DNA of 64,000 nucleotides from Anoxynatronum sibiricum (GTDB taxonomy: Bacteria > Bacillota > Clostridia > Peptostreptococcales > Tindalliaceae). The DNA lies in NCBI RefSeq assembly GCF_039414295.1, contig NZ_JBCITM010000020.1, forward strand, positions 1 to 64,000, in the 5' to 3' direction. Of the stretch, positions 16,758-26,800 are shown one piece after another. Made by a program: the position numbers and the translations under genes. Each line of letters begins with the position of its first letter. Positions within the stretch are counted from its first letter, which is position 1. The notes beneath the pieces were generated by a model. That model saw only the letters and a program-made list of their open reading frames with translations. It had not been told where the DNA came from and did not search any database.

Positions 16758-17300
16758 ATGGACAATGAAGCGCTATTAAATGAGTTGAAGGTCTTTATTT
16801 CCAAAAAACATTTCCCTAAAATGTGTTTAATGGAACCAGTGAGGGAGTATGCTCCCTTGTCAGAATCTGAACGTAAGCAACAGCTCGAAGATTTAGGTGT
16901 GACCCCCGACAAAAGCCTTTTGAAAGAATACGAACTTTACATGCAGTCCTATAAAAGACCCAGCTTCCGTGAAACGCTGTTTGACATGATCGATAAGAAA
17001 GGCATGAAAGATGCTGATATCTATAGGAGAGCTGGTATCGACCGCCGTCTATTTTCCAAAATAAGGAGCGATGAAACCTATCAGACGAGCAAACGCACTA
17101 TTTTTTCATTAATCATTGCGATGAGATTGACGGAAAATGAGGCTGAAAACCTCTTAGAATCTGCCGGGTTCAGCTTTTCTATGAGTCATAATTTTGATTT
17201 GATCATTCTTTTTTTCGTGAGAAAAGCAATTTACGACATTGATTTGGTAAACTATGCTTTACTGGAACATCAACTCCAACCGTTGGGTTGCATTGAATAG
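16758..17300 (+). CDS. HTH (XRE-like) regulator divergent from vWA gene
   Basis: 180 residues. The central part SFRETLFDMIDKKGMKDADI, YRRAGIDRRLFSKIRSD and LIIAMRLTENEAENLLESAG reads as an XRE/cI-type helix-turn-helix with its fourth helix. The N-terminal ~70 residues are helical and charged. GGAGG precedes the ATG at good spacing. It probably controls the intergenic palindrome and the vWA gene. The family commonly occurs beside vWA/TerY genes; the signal it senses is unknown. Confidence 0.65.
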   Translation: MDNEALLNELKVFISKKHFPKMCLMEPVREYAPLSESERKQQLEDLGVTPDKSLLKEYELYMQSYKRPSFRETLFDMIDKKGMKDADIYRRAGIDRRLFSKIRSDETYQTSKRTIFSLIIAMRLTENEAENLLESAGFSFSMSHNFDLIILFFVRKAIYDIDLVNYALLEHQLQPLGCIE

Positions 17301-17419
17301 TGTTTTTCGATATTTAACCTGCTCAAACCAAGAGATTACAGGAGAAAAGCTTATTTTGTAAGGATCCTTCAGTCAAAGAATTGAAAGATATCATAATTGT
17401 GGCGGCCGCCAATAATCTC

Positions 17420-17641
17420 TTATAACTCCATCCCCTCCAATATCTCTTTCAACTTCTTCAGTTCTGCCACAGACAAAGTAATCCCTTTCCCCATCTTCAC
17501 ATGACCCGGCGCCCAGTCTCTCAGGTCATATTTAGGTTCATTGTCATTCCAACTCACCAGCTTCAGTTCTTTCTTCCAGCCCTTGGGCGATTCTGCTAAA
17601 ACGCCTAACTCTTTTACGATTTCATATTTGATTTCGGGCAC
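17420..17641 (-). CDS. YdbC-like PC4-fold ssDNA-binding protein
   Basis: About 73 residues: PEIKYEIVKELGVLAESPKG, WKKELKLVSWNDNEPKYDLR, DWAPGHVKMGKGITLSVAEL. This matches the YdbC family (PC4-type whirly fold that binds single-stranded DNA). GTG 17641 is chosen because AAGGAG lies 8 bases upstream; GTG 17650 overlaps that site. Full length for the family. Likely a housekeeping-type nucleic-acid chaperone or coactivator carried as cargo. Confidence 0.8.
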   Translation of the reverse strand: MPEIKYEIVKELGVLAESPKGWKKELKLVSWNDNEPKYDLRDWAPGHVKMGKGITLSVAELKKLKEILEGMEL

Positions 17642-17759
17642 TTTGATCACTCCTTATGTATTGAAATTATAATCATTTTGTTCATTACTGAAGTCTTCAG
17701 TAGAAATACCTTCACTAGGATTCACTCTAATAAAATGATTGGTCTTGCTTGGAGAATAA

Positions 17760-18055
17760 CTACTCAAGTATTTGTCTGAATTTAGGCCACTGGTGCTCAC
17801 CAATAGGATCAGGTGAGAATAGAGGTTGCATTACCTCCGTCCCCAATGTTCTGTAATGAAGCCGATGGCAATCTGTCCTTCTTTAAACGATTTGTTTTTT
17901 GAGTAATTCCAAAACTGGCCTTCGTAAAGCCGTTGATTCTTTTCTTTGAAAAGGCTGACAGGATCAAAATCACCTGAGTTGCTTTGATTGAAGCGAATTT
18001 TTGTATTTTTTAGATCCGCTTCTGAAAGATGAAGAATGTCATTTAACATAATCAT
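17760..18055 (-). pseudogene. Fused remnants of GIY-YIG nuclease genes
   Basis: From ATG 18055 the frame MIMLNDILHLSEADLKNTKI followed by YEGQFWNYSKNKSFKEGQIA and IGFITEHW matches the N-terminal domain of ~300-residue GIY-YIG-family proteins, then stops at 17831. A second frame (MQPLFSPDPIGEHQWPKFRQ) ends at 17760 and resembles the C-terminus of the small GIY-YIG gene at 22989. An 18-base stretch, TGAATTTAGGCCACTGGT (17777-17794), is identical to 23006-23023. Two different nuclease genes have apparently been collapsed by deletion. Confidence 0.55.
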
Positions 18056-18306
18056 GAGCACACACCCTTTACCATACTTCGCCACTTCGTTAGTTATCCT
18101 CACACTTTCTAGCAACTTTCAGATTTACTTTTGCGAGAAATTGTTTGGTATACAACCAAGAACAACTCTACAGATCTCCGTTACTATTATGCTGCTTAGG
18201 GGTTAGCATACGCACATCACTCGTCATTAAGACTGAGATCATTCTATGCTTGTCATATTCTCTGTCTTTTCTTTGTCTTATCGGCTTTTATAATGCTAGG
18301 ACGTTC

Positions 18307-19644
18307 TCAATCGAAGTACCCAACTTTATCCTTCCTGTAGTATTTCTGCTTCAGTTTCTCTAAATCATCCTTCCATCTTTCTACAGCTTGATCGTTCCCG
18401 GCAGCAAGATAATGAATATGACTATTAATCGTCTCGCTAACCTCTTTTATTCCTAATTTGGGTATAGCATGGTTCATCAGACGATACCAGCGCTCTTCAT
18501 CCGATAACCGAGTTCCCTTTTCCCAGATCTTATAACCTGTTTTATACAACCTGGTTTCTTCCTGCCTTGCGCGCTGCCCTGAGTAAGAAAAACCGCTCTG
18601 GTAATTATGGTCATCCACCCAGGTATTCAGCCATTCGTCCAAGGTAATTTCAAGGGTTATCCTGGCTTTTTCATCACGGTGAATATCCAGTATTTTGTAT
18701 GAATAATCTATGCCATTGACTGCGCTATATTCAATCACATCTCCCACAGAAGATCGAAAAAGTTTCTTTCCCAAAGGCGATGACATTGTCACTTTGAGCA
18801 AATTGTCCTCCATCTCATGAAGAATGCCATCCCATTCTTCAACTAAAACGAACCTTTCTATTTCGAACAAGTTTCTGTTTTCTGAGTCGGCGAATTTTTT
18901 TAAGGTTACTATATCTCCAACATTGACTGATGCCTGGGTTTCATCAGCTTCTCCCAACAGGCAGTTAAGTTTATGGTAGAGTTCCAGGGCAACTTGAGGG
19001 AATGAAGGGAAATCAGTGTTCGCAGATCTCTCCTGTGATTTTTCCAATGTGATCGTTATTCCTTCTAGACTGATATCACCATGATTCTGTTGCGCTTCGT
19101 AAACTTTAGAATAAATAATATCTACCAAAGGGTTATCCTGATTGGACTCACCTTTGGTCAAGGGTTTAGAAAATGATTTATCCATACTAATCTGTCCGTA
19201 CAAATGAATGTACTGTTTCAGTATCTGAATACTTGTCATGATTACCTGAGCTGGTACTTCATGTTTATCAGCGTCGCCAGCCAATAACTCATACATTAGG
19301 TCGTCCTCATATTGTTTGAAAAATCCTCTCACATAGCACTGCTTCAGCCAAAAGGTATAGGCAGAAAAAAAGTCAGCTTTGGCGCCAATTAGTTCATCAT
19401 ACGTTTCCTTGACGGCCTCCGTTATCGTACAACTATCCAATACTTCTTGTGTCGTGATTTTAAGGCTGAAAGATTGCATCATTAGCCACATAGATTTCAT
19501 GTAACGTTCAAAAACGGATAAACCCTCAAATGTAGTCGTGTCATTTTCCAGGTTCTTGTTAAAATAATGTCGCGATAGTATTGCTTCGTAACAATGCATC
19601 AATTGTCCAACTTCATCTTTTGACATAACAAGAGTGTGTTCCAT
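18307..19644 (-). CDS. Large protein with GreA/GreB C-terminal-like domain
   Basis: 445 residues, ATG 19644 preceded by AAAAGGAG. Residues ~1-230 are mostly helical and unrecognised. Residues ~245-340 resemble the FKBP-like C-terminal domain of GreA/GreB: FEIERFVLVEEWDG, then MSSPLGKKLFRSSVGDVIEY and YKILDI, equivalent to SPLGxALxGKxVGDxV and YxIxxI. The N-terminal coiled coil of true Gre factors is absent. It could bind RNA polymerase through this domain or use it as a protein-interaction module. The C-terminal ~100 residues are charged helix. It is the first long intact gene after the decayed GIY-YIG remnant. Confidence 0.55.
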   Translation of the reverse strand: MEHTLVMSKDEVGQLMHCYEAILSRHYFNKNLENDTTTFEGLSVFERYMKSMWLMMQSFSLKITTQEVLDSCTITEAVKETYDELIGAKADFFSAYTFWLKQCYVRGFFKQYEDDLMYELLAGDADKHEVPAQVIMTSIQILKQYIHLYGQISMDKSFSKPLTKGESNQDNPLVDIIYSKVYEAQQNHGDISLEGITITLEKSQERSANTDFPSFPQVALELYHKLNCLLGEADETQASVNVGDIVTLKKFADSENRNLFEIERFVLVEEWDGILHEMEDNLLKVTMSSPLGKKLFRSSVGDVIEYSAVNGIDYSYKILDIHRDEKARITLEITLDEWLNTWVDDHNYQSGFSYSGQRARQEETRLYKTGYKIWEKGTRLSDEERWYRLMNHAIPKLGIKEVSETINSHIHYLAAGNDQAVERWKDDLEKLKQKYYRKDKVGYFD

Positions 19645-19899
19645 ACGGCTCTCCTTTTCAAGTTTTTGATTTTATCATTGCACAGGTTTATTTTCCTTCA
19701 GGGGTTATCGCTCACGATTAACACTTTTGCTTCAAATTATCTTCTTTCGCCGATCAGGGTTAGTCAACGTTTTCTTGCGCACGTTCTTTCATCTTTCATT
19801 TATGCAACGCTCTAGCTTTGGCCAATGTGGCGTCTTTTTAATAATGCTCCTTGTACTCACATATCCAAAGATTGATGGTTTCCTTACTGCTCCCAACTT

Positions 19900-20387
19900 C
19901 TATTTAGTTGTTTTGCTCGCCTGTAAAGCTATGACGGTTATGGCAATAACAACAGTGAATGCAACCAGTGCGATCATCATAAATGACAGAAATGTTAAAG
20001 TGCTTTGCTTGGAACCATATTGTTTGCTAAGCTCATCAATCAACTGTGTATTGTTTGAAATAGGTTTATTAACGAAGAGTTTATTTGGGATGTTAACATA
20101 TACTCATTTCGCCCTTCGGAGGTATTAAGCACAACTAAATGGAGAATACCTTTTTCCTGAAAAGTTCCTTTATTGAAGGGAACAGATACACTTTGTTTTT
20201 CAGAAGAAAGAAACACCCCGTTTGTTTCAAGCGCCTTTTCTCTCGCTTGCGTTGTATAATAGAATTGAAGAGAAATACGTTCATTTTCAAGTGGTGCGGG
20301 CATCTGTCCTATGTAAGAATGTGCCTGAGTCGAAACTAAAAACAACCATGTCATAATTGCCAATAGAGTCATTATTGATCTTTTCAT
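19900..20387 (-). pseudogene. Secreted/membrane protein gene broken by a TA insertion
   Basis: The N-terminal part begins with a signal peptide (MKRSIMTLLAIMTWLFLVST) and an extracytoplasmic region ending GRNEY, then shifts and stops at 20040. In the next frame the sequence continues VNIPNKLFVNKPISNNTQLI and ends with a membrane helix (FLSFMMIALVAFTVVIAITV) and QASKTTK. Removing one TA from TATATG near 20098 restores a single ~160-residue frame. Either a real frameshift or a sequencing slip. Function unknown; predicted one ectodomain with one C-terminal membrane anchor. Confidence 0.6.
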
Positions 20388-20584
20388 TTTAAATCTGAAA
20401 CCTCAGTCTCACTGCTATCTAGACCAAGGTCACTCCTCCTTTTTATAGAATAGTTATTGTTTGAGTTCCGGCATTCATTTATACTCGATCATTCACCATC
20501 ATTTTAAACAATCATTTCTGATTAACAAACATTATGCGGTACCTTCACAATAGTGTTACAAACAATCGTCTTATTATCTCCGTT

Positions 20585-21913
20585 TCAATTTGCAGCTCTG
20601 TTAATGCTTACAGCTTTCAAAGAACTGCTATGTGTTGAGAACCCCCCCTCTCCATCTAAAATATATGTCTTACTATCCTCTTGGATCAATCCAACGTTTT
20701 TTGCATAATATCGTTCCACCGATTTTACATAATTTGGATTGCCAATGGGGGCTTCCATTTCAATGAAATTGATGCGTGAATGTTCTAAAGAAATATGCGC
20801 CACTTCTATTTCTTCCCCATCAACCTCAAGTATTTTTTCGCCAAGGTAGGTAAATATCATATAATCCAACCCAGAATGACCATGGGTGTCGTTGTAGTAT
20901 TCAGAAACTGACAACCATTTATCCTCTTCTCCAGAGTGTTGAAACACCTTTTTTCCCTTTGGGGTTGCTTCCGAGTTAACTTCTCCACTGGCAGATTCTT
21001 CTCTGCGATACTTTTCCAGCACGCCCTCATTGTCAATCAGATAATGGTTATTTCGCACCGCACCATCCCAATAGTTAAGGCGGTTTGTGTACTCACCAAG
21101 ACCCGACTTTTCCCAACTGGAAACAACCCTGTTGCCATCAGCGTCAATATAAGCCACTTCAATACCCTGCTCTGGTATAAAATGTTGTAGCGTTAGTTGA
21201 TTTGTTTTTAGATCATTCCGTACCTGGCCATCGATATTCCCTTCAAGGGATAATTTGTGATGTTCATAGATGTCTTCAATTTCGACATTCAGCTTAGATA
21301 AGTTGTAGAAACCATCCCAGATGTTGTCCATTGCATCATTGAGCACTTCCACCTCTACGTCATCTTGATTAAAGCCGTAAATGAACTGTTGCGTACCCGC
21401 TTCAATCAACTGTAAAGCATCAAAGTACTTTTCTTCAATAGGTGTAAAAGCTTCATGAAATTCCATTTCTTCTGCTAGAATCATGAGCTCTGAGATCCAA
21501 TTAGCTTGTGCCGTAACCTCAGTTAACCATTGGTCCATATTGTTATAGTTTGGATTTACTAATATACCCCTTAAGTTTACTGTTTCATGCCAAATATCCA
21601 TGGTTCTCTGTGTCAGTGAAAAGTAGAAATCATCCACAGATGATTGTTTATTGACTTGTTCATTTTCAAGACTTGCTTGGTCACCTTCTTTTTGCTGGTT
21701 CATAAGAACAACGTGCACAACAATAGAACCCAGCAATAATGCAAGGGAGATTCCAAGCGCTACCGCTAGAAGAATTGTTTTCACTTCGCTTCTTATCCCT
21801 GGCTTTTCTTCCGTTGTGCCATTCAGAATTTCAGAGTTTTTCATCCGTTTAACCAGTAGCATTAAAGATACAATGAAACCCAGGAGCCCTGTTATTCCTG
21901 CAAAGTAAGTCAA
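20585..21913 (-). CDS. Membrane protein with large extracytoplasmic domain
   Basis: 442 residues, TTG start at 21913 with AAAGGAG 9 bases upstream. Two N-terminal membrane helices (FAGITGLLGFIVSLMLLV and ILLAVALGISLALLLGSIVV) flank a short loop. The remaining ~360 residues are acidic and likely outside the membrane. A long helical stretch (~100-230) is followed by beta-rich repeats such as VAYIDADGNRVVSSWEKSGL and NHYLIDNEGVLEKY. No family recognised. Possibly an envelope sensor. Confidence 0.6.
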   Translation of the reverse strand: MTYFAGITGLLGFIVSLMLLVKRMKNSEILNGTTEEKPGIRSEVKTILLAVALGISLALLLGSIVVHVVLMNQQKEGDQASLENEQVNKQSSVDDFYFSLTQRTMDIWHETVNLRGILVNPNYNNMDQWLTEVTAQANWISELMILAEEMEFHEAFTPIEEKYFDALQLIEAGTQQFIYGFNQDDVEVEVLNDAMDNIWDGFYNLSKLNVEIEDIYEHHKLSLEGNIDGQVRNDLKTNQLTLQHFIPEQGIEVAYIDADGNRVVSSWEKSGLGEYTNRLNYWDGAVRNNHYLIDNEGVLEKYRREESASGEVNSEATPKGKKVFQHSGEEDKWLSVSEYYNDTHGHSGLDYMIFTYLGEKILEVDGEEIEVAHISLEHSRINFIEMEAPIGNPNYVKSVERYYAKNVGLIQEDSKTYILDGEGGFSTHSSSLKAVSINRAAN

Positions 21914-22034
21914 CGAAACTCACTCCTTTTAGAAAGTGATCCTTGCACGATGATGTCATGATCCCTCTTAGATATGTTCTGGCTTTAATTACAAAAGAAG
22001 TTCTCAAATTTTAACAAGAAGCAATCTTCTTCTA

Positions 22035-22919
22035 TCAATCCTCACCCTCAAGCTCTTTCAATGTCTTGCCACTTTCAGTGGCCCACATGGTTAGGCCATT
22101 GGCACTGCTGTAGGTCACAAAACCTGCCGCTGCAGAAGGGCTTCCAAAAAGGGTGTCTTCCAGCAGCATGCCCTCACTGCTGACTCGTGCTGCATGCTGT
22201 TTTCTTAACCGGCCAATGGTCTCCGGGCAGCTCTTTGTTGGAGTGGTTGATACCGTGGATCCTTTAAACACCACAAAACCTTCATTGGTTCGGCGGCCAA
22301 CGGCATTGGCTTTGGTGGTTGACAGGTAGAGCTTAGGTTCTTTGTCAATCGTTGGAGGGGCTATGGCTGGGGTTGGTGTGCTGCCCACCAAGGGCTCAAA
22401 GACTTTGTGACCAAAAGTGCCCATGATGATGTTGGCGTAGTCAACAAACTCCTCCATTTCACTTTCTTTTTCTTCTGTGATATTGCCAAGGGTAGGGTCG
22501 TTTCCGTTTTTGACCAGGTATCGCTTGGCCTCCGTGGCCAATTTGCAGAAACGATTCTCCAGGTAACTGATCTCCGTTGGCCCAAAGGAATTGTTGGAGG
22601 TGGTGAACACTACCGCCTCTGTCCAGTAATCTTTCTCTGGGTTGCGCTTATGCTCCTGCAAACGGTATAGGATGCCTTCCCCGTTTTTTCTGGCCCCTGC
22701 CTGGCCAATGTATGCCACATGATCACCCGTCTGGTCAGAGATGCCAAAGAGAAAATAGACACCGCTCTGCTTAAGGTCATGCCGTTCTTTACAATTGTCT
22801 ATTTCAGTGCGGGGTATTTTGTAAGCCACCCCTGTCCAATTGGCCAGTGTGCATTTGATGCGGCCATTGGCGGTACCGTCCATTAGGTATAGATTGATGC
22901 TTTTTCCTCTTGTGGGCAT
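22035..22919 (-). CDS. GIY-YIG nuclease with C-terminal DUF4357 domain
   Basis: About 294 residues from ATG 22919 (AAGGAGG 7 bases upstream; TTG 22925 is too close to it). A GIY-YIG nuclease core occupies ~50-140: GVYFLFGISD, AYIGQAG, RLQEHKRN and the catalytic-type glutamate in SYLENRFC. A Pro-rich linker precedes a C-terminal DUF4357-type module (VVFKGSTVSTTP, LLEDTLFGSPSAAAGFVTYS). Proteins of this architecture are common beside restriction-modification and other defence genes, as here, 0.9 kb downstream of hsdR. Likely a DNA endonuclease; target unknown. Confidence 0.8.
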   Translation of the reverse strand: MPTRGKSINLYLMDGTANGRIKCTLANWTGVAYKIPRTEIDNCKERHDLKQSGVYFLFGISDQTGDHVAYIGQAGARKNGEGILYRLQEHKRNPEKDYWTEAVVFTTSNNSFGPTEISYLENRFCKLATEAKRYLVKNGNDPTLGNITEEKESEMEEFVDYANIIMGTFGHKVFEPLVGSTPTPAIAPPTIDKEPKLYLSTTKANAVGRRTNEGFVVFKGSTVSTTPTKSCPETIGRLRKQHAARVSSEGMLLEDTLFGSPSAAAGFVTYSSANGLTMWATESGKTLKELEGED

Positions 22920-22988
22920 TATCAATCCTCCTTAACTCGTCATCGAAGAGCCAACAACATGTGTTCCATCCAACATTTGTCATAGGCG

Positions 22989-23279
22989 TTACACACGATT
23001 CATTTTGAATTTAGGCCACTGGTTGTACCCAACTGCCGGATCGTTTGATCGGAACTCACGAATCAGTTCGACTTCCCTGCGGTTTACTTCTTGATCAGTG
23101 GCGGTGTCTGATTCCCAGATAATTTCTTTTCGTATGATGAAGTCTCTGCGTTCTTCTCTGCTGAAATCCTTTTCAATGAGTTGACTGTCAGCGCTGCCAA
23201 AGTAATTGATACTATCCGTAAGATCTTTACCGATATAAATTTTTCCATTGGGATATGTGATTTTATAAATGATCTTCAT
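22989..23279 (-). CDS. Small GIY-YIG-type nuclease domain protein
   Basis: 96 residues opening IIYKITYPNGKIYIGKDLTD, the GIY-YIG signature with YIGKD. Charged motifs typical of the small single-domain group follow (REERRDFIIRKEIIWESD, NRREVELIREFRS), and it ends VGYNQWPKFKMNRV. A C-terminal fragment of a close relative survives at 17760-17830. It is encoded between the GIY-YIG/DUF4357 gene and the DUF2513 gene, downstream of the type I restriction operon. Possibly a standalone nickase or homing-like nuclease. Confidence 0.72.
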   Translation of the reverse strand: MKIIYKITYPNGKIYIGKDLTDSINYFGSADSQLIEKDFSREERRDFIIRKEIIWESDTATDQEVNRREVELIREFRSNDPAVGYNQWPKFKMNRV

Positions 23280-23428
23280 AAGGTTTCCCTTCTATAAATG
23301 ATTCATGAAATGTCATTTTCAATGTGTAAAACTATGACTGTTAAAGGAGTTTTAAGTGAAAATGCTTCTATTTATGGCTTGGTCTCCCTTAGTCAGCATA
23401 ACCCTCACAATAACACCGATTTCTATTA

Positions 23429-23806
23429 TTATCTATTGTACTCTCTGAGAAACGCACCTGCTATTGAGGCTGCCACACATCCATACGTTTCAATGGTGCC
23501 TGGTAAGTTTTTTTCATTAATCTCCTTCACCGTTTTTTTCCATGTTGTTTCATCCCGAATTTGATCAAGAAAATGATAGCCCTCTTGGGTCAACGGACCG
23601 ACTCCAAAGGAATAAATTTGATCATCTGCATAAAATGGTTTGTATTCCCTAATCAGTTTATTTTGATATAGTAGATCACAATGCTCTGCAACAGTTTCCA
23701 TTTCATAATGATCAATCTTCAGATTGTTAATCCAACCAGTGCCGGGCTCAAACTTCTCTTCTACCCGTAGTAGTATTTTCCTAACTAACTCTATGTCCCG
23801 TTTCAA
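23429..23806 (-). CDS. DUF2513 protein
   Basis: 125 residues beginning MKRDIELVRKILLRVEEKFE and containing VGPLTQEGYHFLDQIRDETT WKKT, split here to mark two blocks of the DUF2513 family (consensus LTWEGHDFLDAIRDxxxWxKxK). These proteins have a winged-helix-like N-terminus and occur in phages, plasmids and defence loci; their role is unknown. It follows hsdR by 12 bp on the same strand and may be the last gene of the restriction operon. Confidence 0.75.
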   Translation of the reverse strand: MKRDIELVRKILLRVEEKFEPGTGWINNLKIDHYEMETVAEHCDLLYQNKLIREYKPFYADDQIYSFGVGPLTQEGYHFLDQIRDETTWKKTVKEINEKNLPGTIETYGCVAASIAGAFLREYNR

Positions 23807-23818
23807 AGTATGGCCTCC

Positions 23819-26800
23819 CTATTTCTCTTCCTCCACCGGCTCTTCTATATCAATCCCTCTACCCAATACAAACCGCCGAAGCAAATCGTGTGCCTTAATA
23901 ATAACTTCGAACGTCTTTAAATTTCTTCTTTCCAACTTTCCGAAATACGCATCTGCTTTCTCTTTATCCACGGTGTCGGTGAGGCTGTCGAAGCGACCAT
24001 ACTCGTTGAAGTTAGCCTCTGTTACATTGCCCGCCAATAAACTGCGCAGCTTGTTTTCATCCACACCCAAGTAGTTTGTGATACGTTTGATCTGGTCATT
24101 CTTTGCCTTGAATTGATATTTGGTGACATAATCCCTAAATGTCTTGCCGGGTTCCAGAACAGCGATACCCCTTTCCACGTCATGGAGGAAGATGTTGGCA
24201 TACTTCTGTTCCTCCTGGGACAACATTGCGAAAGATTTATGCAGGTCATCCAAGGTCTTTCGCATTTCATCTGGGTCGATCTTGTCTTGCTCTAGAATCC
24301 GCAGGAATTTTTCAAAGCGGGTGTTCATGTAATCCGCGTCAATTTTGTCGGTGTCAATTTCCGTCAGGTAGCCGTCAATCTCGAAAGGCACATCGTCTTC
24401 TCCAGGACCACCACCGCTGAACAACTCTTTATAACGCAGTGCCAGAATTAAATAGTCATTTTCATCTAGTGCCATTTTCACAGTGGTTTTAGGCTTGCCG
24501 CTGCCGTGGCTGAATTCATAGATCAGTTTGTTCCAATAGAACCCTTGAATTTTTGATGCCTCCAGGTAGTCGTTGAATTCTTTGAATAGGGAAGAAAACT
24601 TGCCTCGCTCCGCCAGATCATCTGGCAACTTATCGAAGTCAGGAATGCCGGCATGGGCAAATAATAAAGAAATTTCGTCAAAAATGGCATTGAGTTTGTT
24701 CAGGTTCTGTTCCAGTTTCTCCACAAACAGGCCGATGGGCTTGTCTCCGGAATATAGCTTCACAGCTTGTTTTATGTTTTCTTCCATGGTATGGGGCGCA
24801 CGGTAGTACCTGATGGTTCCAAAAGGCTTTTCCGGACCAAATAATCGATTAGTGCGGGAGAATGCCTGGATGATGTTTTCATACCGGATCTTTTTATCCA
24901 TATAAAGTGTGTTCACCCACTTGGAATCAAACCCTGTCAGCATCTGGTCCACAACAATTAACAAATCCAGCTGCTTCTCTGGTGTTCTTTCCAAATATTG
25001 GTATGGCTTTTTATGGGCCAGTCTAGCCGCAATGTCTTTTTTTAGTTTAGGATAGTTTTTCAGGCTAAACTCCTGTTCATACCGGTCGTTGTAGTCTTCA
25101 ATGATCTCCACCAGGCCATCTTCTTTAAAAGCAAAACCACTGTTGTTATCAATGGTTGGGTCAAACAAGCAGGTCACTTTTAGTGTTGGTATGGCGTCTT
25201 TTATTTTCCGGTAATAATCAATGGCATCATTGATACTGCTGGTGGCAAAAATGGCATGGAACTTACTGCCATGGCTTAAGGTGGTCCAGTTGGCAGTGAT
25301 GTCTTCCACAACCTTGTCCATGTGGGCTTCTGTCTGGTATTGGGAGGCTGGCAAATAATCTTCAATGCCTTTTACATACCTTCCATCTTCTCCTATATAG
25401 CCCGCCATTTTCACCTGAGCAGAACTCATATACTTGTAATAAATATCTTTTTTGGCCGGGTCTTTCAGGACTTCTTCCAGGGTGGCGGCTTTGGCCCGCT
25501 CCAACGCCACTGCATGGCGTAGGTCTTTATCTTTATAGGTCAGCACTTTATAGGGGTCGAACCCCAGCACATTCTTATCACGAATACCGTCTGCGATACT
25601 GTACCTGTGAAGCTCATCACCGAAAATGGTGGAGGTGGTATTCATATTCCGCTGGTTTTCTTCATGGATGGGCGTACCTGTAAACCCAAAGAAAACCGCT
25701 GAAGTAAAGGTTTGTTTGATGGTGATCAACATATCACCAAAGGTGGAACGATGGGCCTCATCAACGATGATAACGATCCTTTTGGCGTTCATTTTTTCAA
25801 TGTCGTCGGCGTTGATGCCCTCCTCCTCGTCTTTGATGTTGCTCATTTTCTGGATGGAGGTAACGATCAAAGTGTCTGCAGGGTCGTTGCTACGCAGTTT
25901 GGAAATGAGCACCGCTGTGTTTTCCGTGGCCTGCACATCCTCATTTTCTTCAGCAAAGCCGCGGTACTCTTTTAAGGATTGTGTGCCCAGCTCGATTCTG
26001 TCCATGAGGAAGATCACCTTATCGGCGTCCTTTGAGTTGGCAATCAACTGGGCTGACTTGAAGCTAGTCATGGTCTTGCCGGAGCCGGTGGTGTGCCACA
26101 CATAGCCCCCCAACCGGTCGTGACCATTCCAGCTGACTTTGGAAACACGGTCCGAAATAGCGTTGGCAGCGTAATATTGGTAGCTACGCATAACTTTGAG
26201 CACCCCATCAGAACCATCGGCCACGGTGTAAAACCCGATGAGCTGATGGGCCATGGGGATGGAAAGCAACGACGACGCGATTTTATCCCATTCATTGATG
26301 GGTTCGTTGTTGAAATCGGCCCAATGAAAATAAAAGTCTTTGTTGAACTTGCCGTCCATGCCTGGGTTGGCAAAATAGACGGTTTCTTTCGGCTCCATGG
26401 CAACAAAAATCTGGATCAGGGAATAGATCCCGGTGAAGGCCCCTTCGGCTGAGTATTTTTCGATCTGGTGATAAGCCTGGCTGACGGATACCCCGCTACG
26501 CTTCAGTTCTATGTGGATCACCGGCATACCGTTGATGAGAAGCATCAAGTCTCCACGCCGGTCATTTAAGATGTTGGATTTGCTCTTGAATACGGGTTGC
26601 TGTGCAATTTGGTAACGGCTTTGCCCCGCTGCGATTTCACGGCGGTCATAAATTTTCAGGCTCACCTCTTTACCAAAGTGCAGGGTGTCTTCCGGATTAT
26701 CCCGGATGATGGATACTGTTCGCCCATTGATAAACCCGTTTAACTTCAAGGGTGTTTTTAAATTTATAATCTCTTCCATGATCTGCTGCATCTCACCACT

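Noticed and set aside
19727..20128. 133-codon plus-strand frame
   Set aside because: It is the antisense of the frameshifted signal-peptide/membrane-helix gene, whose minus-strand reading is far more protein-like.
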